Shown here in pieces: positions 58,575-64,000 of a stretch of DNA of 64,000 bases. The notes under the pieces were generated by a model. That model was not told where the DNA came from. It did no database searches and was given only the letters and a program-made list of their open reading frames with translations. The position numbers and the translations under genes were made by a program. Within the stretch, counting starts at the first letter, position 1. Each line of letters starts with the position of its first letter. The stretch comes from Parapedobacter sp035556095 (GTDB taxonomy: Bacteria > Bacteroidota > Bacteroidia > Sphingobacteriales > Sphingobacteriaceae): assembly GCF_035556095.1 (NCBI RefSeq), contig NZ_DATMFT010000031.1, positions 62,001 to 126,000 on the forward strand, in the 5' to 3' direction.

Positions 58575-61022
58575 ATGAAGATACTCAAATTTGGCGGGTC
58601 ATCCGTAGGTTCTGTAGACAGCATCGCTGCGGTGCTTGAAATCGTAAAAAAGTCTTACGACGCTGGTGAGCGGCCCGTTGTAGTACTCTCGGCCATGGCC
58701 GGTATGACCAATCTGCTCACCCAGCTTGCCACCGATGCGGCTGAAGGGAAGGATTTCATCGACGGATTGAAAGAAATGGAATCGCGCCATTTTTCCGTCG
58801 TAAAACAGCTTATCGCTGTTAAGCGGCAAAATCCGGTATTTACGAAGCTGAAAATTTACCTGAATGAGTTGGAGGATCTCTTGCAGGGTGTTTATAACCT
58901 GCGCGAATTGAGTTTGCAAAGCAAAGATCTGATCGTGAGCTATGGCGAGCGATGCTCGGTTTTGCTGGTCAGCAAAATCGCGGAGCAGTATTTTCCGATG
59001 GTAGACTTCGTGGATACTACAAAACTTATCCAAACCGATAGCCATTTCGGTAGCGCACATGTAAACCAATCGCTTTCGGAGCAAGCCATCCAGGCGTACG
59101 TGGCCGAAAGCGGACAGAAGCTGCTGTTCTTTACTGGGTTTATCGCAGCCAACGGGCAAGGGCGGGTAACCACGTTGGGGCGGGGTGGGAGCGACTACAC
59201 CGCGGCCATCGTCGGTTCGGCGCTTGGCGCCGAGGCCATCGAAATCTGGACGGATGTGGATGGAATGTTGACGGCCGATCCGCGTATTGTCAAGAAAGCG
59301 TTCTCGCTACCCGTGCTTTCCTACACGGAAGCCATGGAGCTGTCGTATTTTGGGGCGAAGGTCATCTACCCCCCAACGATGATCCCTGCGTTTCTTAAGA
59401 AGATTCCCATTGTAATCCGTAATACGTTTAATCCGGAGTTTCCCGGTACTGTCATCCAGTATGACAGTGGGAAAACGTCGCTGCCTATTAAAGGCATCTC
59501 GTCCATTCCAGCAATTAGCATTATCAATGTAACGGGTGGCGGCATGGTCGGCCGCACAGGTTTCAGTGGCCGGCTGTTCACACTGTTGGCACGTGAGCAG
59601 ATCAATGTGGTATTAATTACCCAGTCATCTTCCGAGCATAGCATCACGTTTGCCGTGCATCCTGCGGATGCACAGCGGGCAAAGGCACTGATTGAAGCCG
59701 AATTCGAGCTGGAATTACTGGCTAATAAGCTGTCGGAACCCGAAATTGAGGAAAACCTCTCCGTGCTAGCCATTGTGGGCGAAAATATGAAACGGACACC
59801 GGGTATGTCGGGTAAGCTATTTCATGCCTTGGGCCGTAACGGCATTAATGTCCGGGCAATTGCCCAAGGCTCGTCGGAATACAATATTTCGGTGATTATC
59901 AGTCATGATGACCTCGCAAAGGCATTGAATGCCGTGCATGATGCCTTCTTCGCTAAGCTGAATAAAACATTGCATGTGTTTAATGTAGGCACCGGCAATA
60001 TTGGTTCAACCCTCTTTCGGCAGATACGCGAGCAGCATAGCTTCTTGCTCGATAATAATGATATCGAAATCAAGGTGGTAGCCATCAGTAATTCGCGTAA
60101 GATGCTCTTCAATGGCGACGGTATCGCGCTGGATAGTTGGAAAGAACAGTTACATGAATCGGGCGAACAGGCCGATTTGGATTTGTTCGTATCGCGTATG
60201 AAACAGATGAATCTGCCCAACTGTGTGTTTATAGACAATACAGCAAGTGAGTTACCGATTCAGTACTACGAAGGGCTGTTCCAATCGAATATCTCGGTGG
60301 TAACCTGCAATAAAATAGCCAATTCGGGTCGTTTCGACCAATACCGGCTGCTCCGGGATACGGCCCGCCGGCACGGCGTTGATTTCTTTTATGAGACCAA
60401 TGTGGGCGCAGGATTGCCGATCGTTCGGGTACTCCGTGACCTGATGATGAGTGGCGATCGGATTGTCCGTATCGAGGCGATTCTTTCTGGCACCATTTCG
60501 TACATCTTCAATAACTTTACCGGAGATGCATCATTTTACGATGTGGTGAAAACAGCCCAAGAGCTCGGCTTTACCGAACCCGATCCGCGCGATGACCTGA
60601 AAGGGACCGATTTCATGCGTAAAATGCTGATTTTGGCCCGCGATGCCGGATATGCCCTTGAACCGGAGGAAGTGCAGCTGGGGGGTATCTTGCCCGATTC
60701 GTGCATCAATGCGGCTTCAGTAGATGATTTCTATCGCGAATTGAAAGCGGCTGATGTACATTTCGACGCATTGAAGAAAAAGGCACAGGAAGAAAATAAA
60801 GTGCTTCGTTATATCGGTACGCTGGAAGATGGCCAGGTGAACATCGCGCTGGAAATGGTAGATGGTGGCCATCCCTTCTTTGCTCTGTCCGGCAGCGATA
60901 ACATCATTTCGTTTACTACGGAACGGTATAAGGAACGGCCGTTGGTCGTTAAAGGCCCAGGTGCCGGAGCGGAAGTGACCGCAGCTGGTGTGTTTGCGGA
61001 TTTAGTGAATGTAGGTGCGTAA
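58575..61022 (+). CDS. thrA: Bifunctional aspartokinase/homoserine dehydrogenase I
   Basis: An 815-aa two-domain enzyme. The N-terminal aspartokinase opens with MKILKFGGSSVG and keeps the catalytic FTGFIAANGQGRVTTLGRGGSDYTAA and a WTDVDGMLTADPR segment. Two ACT regions follow in the middle (VTGGGMVGRTGFSGRLFTLL, VLAIVGENMKRTPGMSGKLF). The C-terminal homoserine dehydrogenase starts at VFNVGTGNIGSTLF (NAD(P) site) and has YETNVGAGLPIV and ILSGTISYIFNNF. It makes aspartyl phosphate and later reduces aspartate semialdehyde to homoserine, with feedback by threonine through the ACT regions. It is the first gene of the attenuator-controlled thrABC operon. Length is standard. Confidence 0.97.
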   Translation: MKILKFGGSSVGSVDSIAAVLEIVKKSYDAGERPVVVLSAMAGMTNLLTQLATDAAEGKDFIDGLKEMESRHFSVVKQLIAVKRQNPVFTKLKIYLNELEDLLQGVYNLRELSLQSKDLIVSYGERCSVLLVSKIAEQYFPMVDFVDTTKLIQTDSHFGSAHVNQSLSEQAIQAYVAESGQKLLFFTGFIAANGQGRVTTLGRGGSDYTAAIVGSALGAEAIEIWTDVDGMLTADPRIVKKAFSLPVLSYTEAMELSYFGAKVIYPPTMIPAFLKKIPIVIRNTFNPEFPGTVIQYDSGKTSLPIKGISSIPAISIINVTGGGMVGRTGFSGRLFTLLAREQINVVLITQSSSEHSITFAVHPADAQRAKALIEAEFELELLANKLSEPEIEENLSVLAIVGENMKRTPGMSGKLFHALGRNGINVRAIAQGSSEYNISVIISHDDLAKALNAVHDAFFAKLNKTLHVFNVGTGNIGSTLFRQIREQHSFLLDNNDIEIKVVAISNSRKMLFNGDGIALDSWKEQLHESGEQADLDLFVSRMKQMNLPNCVFIDNTASELPIQYYEGLFQSNISVVTCNKIANSGRFDQYRLLRDTARRHGVDFFYETNVGAGLPIVRVLRDLMMSGDRIVRIEAILSGTISYIFNNFTGDASFYDVVKTAQELGFTEPDPRDDLKGTDFMRKMLILARDAGYALEPEEVQLGGILPDSCINAASVDDFYRELKAADVHFDALKKKAQEENKVLRYIGTLEDGQVNIALEMVDGGHPFFALSGSDNIISFTTERYKERPLVVKGPGAGAEVTAAGVFADLVNVGA

Positions 61023-61035
61023 TCAAAGGACATCC

Positions 61036-61977
61036 ATGGAAAAGGAACAGGTACATGTGTTTGCACCGGCTACGGTGGCTAATATGATTTGTGGGTTTGA
61101 TGTGTTGGGGTTCGCTCTTGACGAGCCCGGTGATGAGGTACGCATCCGGAAGGTCGAAAAGCCCGGGGTTCATCTGGTTGAAATAACAGGTGACGATGGA
61201 CGTTTGCCCCGCGAAGTAACAAAAAATACGGTAAGTGCCAGCGTACTGACCTATTTGCAACATGTTGGACGGACAGACATTGGTGTAGCGATTGAACTGC
61301 ATAAGCAAATGCCTATCGGCAGCGGTTTGGGGTCGAGTGCGGCAAGTACCGTGGCAGGGCTCTTCGCCATCAATACGTTACTGGGCAACCTGCTGTCGCG
61401 CAAAGAATTGCTGCCCTTTGCAGTGCAGGGCGAGGAACTGGCTTGTGGCCACGGACACGCAGACAACGTGGCTCCTGCATTGATGGGCGGGATTACCTTG
61501 ATCCGTGGATATGACCCACTTGATGTAGTGAACCTGCCGGCGCCTCCGTCGCTATTCGCTTCAGTAGTGTTCCCGCACGTGGATGTGCCTACGCGCGATG
61601 CGCGGCAGATGATCCGAACGAAGGTAGCACTGAGGGAAGCCGTAACCCAGTGGGGAAACATTGCTGGACTGGTGGCAGGACTTTTTAGTGACGATTATGA
61701 GCTCATCGGGCGGAGTATGCACGATGTGCTTATTGAGCCCACACGGGCCATCCTAATTCCCGAGTTTTACGAGATGCGCCGGGTGGCCATGGAATCGGGA
61801 GCACTTAGCTTCGGTATCTCAGGCTCGGGACCATCTGTCTTTGCGTTTTCGCAAAGTAAAGAAGCGGCCGAGCGCATTACGGCTGCCGTGCAGGAACTCC
61901 TCAATCGGCAGGCCATCGATAGCAACGGCTATGTCTCGGCCATCAACACCACGGGACCAAAAGAAATAGGTGATTAA
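61036..61977 (+). CDS. thrB: Homoserine kinase
   Basis: A 313-aa GHMP kinase. The ATG at 61036 follows an AAAGGA ribosome site 13 bases after the thrA stop; the earlier GTG is not needed. The ATP loop is KQMPIGSGLGSSAAS (91-104), the N-terminal VHVFAPATVANMICGFDVLG is the family start and the late GISGSGPSVFAFS is the third GHMP motif. It phosphorylates homoserine to O-phosphohomoserine. It is 13 bases from thrA and 16 bases from thrC, so all three are on one message. Confidence 0.96.
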   Translation: MEKEQVHVFAPATVANMICGFDVLGFALDEPGDEVRIRKVEKPGVHLVEITGDDGRLPREVTKNTVSASVLTYLQHVGRTDIGVAIELHKQMPIGSGLGSSAASTVAGLFAINTLLGNLLSRKELLPFAVQGEELACGHGHADNVAPALMGGITLIRGYDPLDVVNLPAPPSLFASVVFPHVDVPTRDARQMIRTKVALREAVTQWGNIAGLVAGLFSDDYELIGRSMHDVLIEPTRAILIPEFYEMRRVAMESGALSFGISGSGPSVFAFSQSKEAAERITAAVQELLNRQAIDSNGYVSAINTTGPKEIGD

Positions 61978-61993
61978 ATCGAATCAGACAACC

Positions 61994-63301
61994 ATGCAAT
62001 TATACAGTACAAACAATACGGATTTACGTGTGCCGTTCAAAGAAGCGGTATTTAATAGTTTGCCGGCAGATAAAGGTTTATACATGCCGGAAACCATTCC
62101 GACACTGGATGCATATTTCATCCAGAACCTCTCGCAGTTTACCTTCCAGGATATCGCATTTAAGGTTGCTTCGGCACTGATTGGCGATGCCATCCCAGTA
62201 GCTGATTTGCGCCGTATCATCGATGATGCCATTGACTTCGAGGCACCGGTGCGCCCGCTGGAGAGCGGTATGGCCGTTTTGGAACTGTTCCATGGACCCT
62301 CACTGGCTTTCAAGGATTTCGGTGCTCGCTTTATGAGCCGCGTGATGGCTGCACTTTCGCAAACGGACGAGCGAGTGCTCGACGTATTAGTGGCAACCTC
62401 CGGCGACACCGGCGGAGCAGTAGCGCTGGGTTTTTTGGGTGTACCGGGCACACGGGTGACAATCCTCTACCCGAAGGGTAAGGTGAGTCCTGTGCAGGAA
62501 TTGCAGCTAACTACCAACGGCCATAATATCCGAGCCATCGAAGTGGACGGCACATTCGACGATTGCCAGGCGCTGGTTAAAGAAGCATTCAATGACCCAG
62601 GGCTGAAAGCGGCATTACGGCTTACGTCGGCCAACTCAATCAACATCGCACGGCTTATTCCGCAGACCTTCTATTACTTTTATGCGTATGCCCAACTACA
62701 GGCACAGGGCATGCGGGAAGTAGTTTTTTCAGTACCCAGCGGTAATTTCGGTAATATCGGAGCGGGCCTATTGGCTTACAAGATGGGACTACCCGTGACC
62801 CATTTTATTGCAGCTACCAACGTGAATGATACCGTGCCGCGCTTTTTGAAGGATGGTCGGTATGAGCCGCGTCCATCGGTGCAGACGTTGGCCAATGCAA
62901 TGGACGTAGGTAACCCTAGTAATTGGGTGCGTATTATGGATATGTTCAACAACGACAGAGCGTCATTAAAGCGATTGGTTTCGTCGTACACCATCACTGA
63001 TGCAGAAACACGGGATGCAATCCAAGCGATATTCGACCAGTATGGTTACATTGCCTGTCCCCATACGGCCATTGCTTGGTCAGCGGCTAAGCGCTATCGC
63101 GAGGAGTACCCCGGAACATATGCAGCGGTTTTTCTATCTACCGCGCACCCCTGTAAATTTCCCGACGTTTTTCCACAAGAGCTTGTTACGAAGATAACTA
63201 CCCCAGTGCAAGTGAGCCAGCTGGAAGGTAAGGAAAAGCAGACTATAACACTGGATGTGAACTTCGGAGCATTCAAGGATTATTTGATGACTGGGAGCTA
63301 G
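61994..63301 (+). CDS. thrC: Threonine synthase
   Basis: A 435-aa PLP enzyme from ATG 61994 (MQLYSTNNTDLRVPFKEAVF, the usual start; the open frame upstream overlaps thrB). The PLP lysine is K107 in GPSLAFKDFGARF; VATSGDTGGAVALGF, SANSINIARLIPQ and VPSGNFGNIGAGLLA are the expected substrate and cofactor segments. It converts O-phosphohomoserine to threonine. It completes the operon; the next gene is convergent with only one base between stops. Confidence 0.97.
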   Translation: MQLYSTNNTDLRVPFKEAVFNSLPADKGLYMPETIPTLDAYFIQNLSQFTFQDIAFKVASALIGDAIPVADLRRIIDDAIDFEAPVRPLESGMAVLELFHGPSLAFKDFGARFMSRVMAALSQTDERVLDVLVATSGDTGGAVALGFLGVPGTRVTILYPKGKVSPVQELQLTTNGHNIRAIEVDGTFDDCQALVKEAFNDPGLKAALRLTSANSINIARLIPQTFYYFYAYAQLQAQGMREVVFSVPSGNFGNIGAGLLAYKMGLPVTHFIAATNVNDTVPRFLKDGRYEPRPSVQTLANAMDVGNPSNWVRIMDMFNNDRASLKRLVSSYTITDAETRDAIQAIFDQYGYIACPHTAIAWSAAKRYREEYPGTYAAVFLSTAHPCKFPDVFPQELVTKITTPVQVSQLEGKEKQTITLDVNFGAFKDYLMTGS

Positions 63302-63302
63302 G

Positions 63303-63941
63303 TTAATACCCCTCGAATTTCATCCACGCATCTTCGTCGCGACCAAAAAAGAACTGCTTCTGGTGGAGGATTTCCGCCAAAATCTCGATATCATCAGCGA
63401 TGAGCGCTCCCGGCTGCCGAAGGTGGTTGGGATGATGGATAATAAACACGTTTCCGTTTTTCACTGCTGCCGTTTGCGCCCATTCGGGTTGGGTGAGCAG
63501 TACGGGAAATGCAGTTAGTAACCGGGGTATCGGGCTTTCACTGACCACAACGATAACATCGGCGTTTGCTACATCTGCGGATGCGCTGATGGGAATGCCC
63601 CCTGCAATTCGTGCAATGGTTTCCAGGTACGTGTCATTGATGAGCTGAACAGGCGAAATGTTGCTCAGAAATAACACGCGTGGTTTATTTTCGTCAGCAA
63701 TAAACTTTAGCTTATGAATAATAATATTGATGCGCTCTTCGAGGTTTTCGACTAATTGTCGGGCTTTCGGTGCTACCTGAAGTGTGTCGCCTACGGCGTG
63801 GATAGCGGTGTAGATGGTATCGGGTGTGTGAGCGCGCACGAGTTCGTCGTACGTCGGCGCCTGCTCCAATAAAGGTAAGCAGGCTGCGTCGATTTCAAGG
63901 GCAGTCAATATACTGTGGAGAGATAGGCGGGTACTTTGCAT
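63303..63941 (-). CDS. Helical-backbone metal-receptor-like protein (BtuF-like)
   Basis: I take the ATG at 63941 (MQSTRLSLHSIL). The 212-aa product matches the C-terminal part of the BtuF/FhuD-type helical-backbone receptors: LEERINIIIHKLKFIADENKPRVLFLSNISPVQL, TIARIAGGIPISASADVANADVIVVVSESP, VKNGNVFIIHHPNHLRQPGALIADDIEILAEIL. There is no signal peptide and the N-terminal lobe is short, so it may be cytosolic or a trimmed gene. It could bind cobalamin, heme or siderophore; function not certain. Its upstream region lies at the window edge. Confidence 0.7.
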   Translation of the reverse strand: MQSTRLSLHSILTALEIDAACLPLLEQAPTYDELVRAHTPDTIYTAIHAVGDTLQVAPKARQLVENLEERINIIIHKLKFIADENKPRVLFLSNISPVQLINDTYLETIARIAGGIPISASADVANADVIVVVSESPIPRLLTAFPVLLTQPEWAQTAAVKNGNVFIIHHPNHLRQPGALIADDIEILAEILHQKQFFFGRDEDAWMKFEGY

Positions 63942-64000
63942 GGATGCAAAGGTACACAAGCAACCCCATTATCGCCACAGCCATACTTTAAAAACATGAA

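Noticed and set aside
1..64000. CRISPR array, tRNA/rRNA genes, insertion sequences, phage genes
   Set aside because: I looked for regular repeats with spacers, cloverleaf sequences and transposase motifs and found none.

Overview
The window looks like chromosomal DNA of a Bacteroidota species, most likely family Sphingobacteriaceae (Pedobacter/Parapedobacter/Sphingobacterium-like). The grounds are the SusC/SusD pairs, DUF4959/DUF4998-type surface lipoproteins, TAnnTTTG-type promoter boxes, CbpA/CbpM and the overall protein style. The placement is inference; no rRNA or other phylogenetic marker is present.

Region 1 (1-37.9 kb) holds three polysaccharide-utilisation loci (PULs) on the plus strand. 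PUL A (2-10320) has the end of a SusC, a SusD, two surface lipoproteins, a six-hairpin glycosidase, an SGNH hydrolase and a GH78 alpha-L-rhamnosidase. PUL B (10998-27609) has SusC/SusD, a FucP-type sugar/H+ symporter, two more GH78 enzymes, a DUF4886 SGNH-like lipoprotein, a GH99-like/CBM9-like protein and an alpha/beta hydrolase. PUL C (29784-37866) repeats the SusC-SusD-DUF4959-DUF4998 quartet of PUL A but carries no enzyme. Three GH78 genes point to a rhamnose-containing glycan. The surface proteins would capture it, the hydrolases and esterases would trim it, and the symporter would import a deoxysugar. A frameshifted remnant of a GH38 alpha-mannosidase lies between PULs A and B.

Region 2 (38-45.2 kb) is a run of small housekeeping and stress genes: SRPBCC proteins, a fatty-acid desaturase, a cold-shock protein, a GlxA/AraC regulator with a cupin gene, DoxX, a VOC protein and a CbpA/CbpM chaperone pair.

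Region 3 (45.2-50.6 kb, minus strand) is the most interesting part. It is a copper-handling locus with an OprC/NosA-type TonB receptor that keeps the CxxxM...HxM copper motif, an MbnP-like lipoprotein, a di-heme MbnH/MauG-like lipoprotein, a lipoprotein with two FixH/YtkA-like halves and a small membrane protein with an HCNGQC motif. A repeat-rich divergent promoter region separates it from a histidine kinase gene.

Region 4 (51-58.2 kb) has that kinase, an oxidoreductase with adjacent UPF0261 and PEP-hydrolase-like genes (the two halves of the plant Tm-1 protein), a CBS-domain histidine kinase with a small partner protein, and an SMP-30/gluconolactonase lipoprotein.

Region 5 (58.4-63.3 kb) is a thrABC operon. 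A short Thr/Ile-rich leader peptide, an antiterminator segment and an intrinsic terminator precede it, which is a textbook attenuator. A convergent BtuF-like metal-receptor gene closes the window. I saw no rRNA, tRNA, CRISPR array, transposase or prophage gene.
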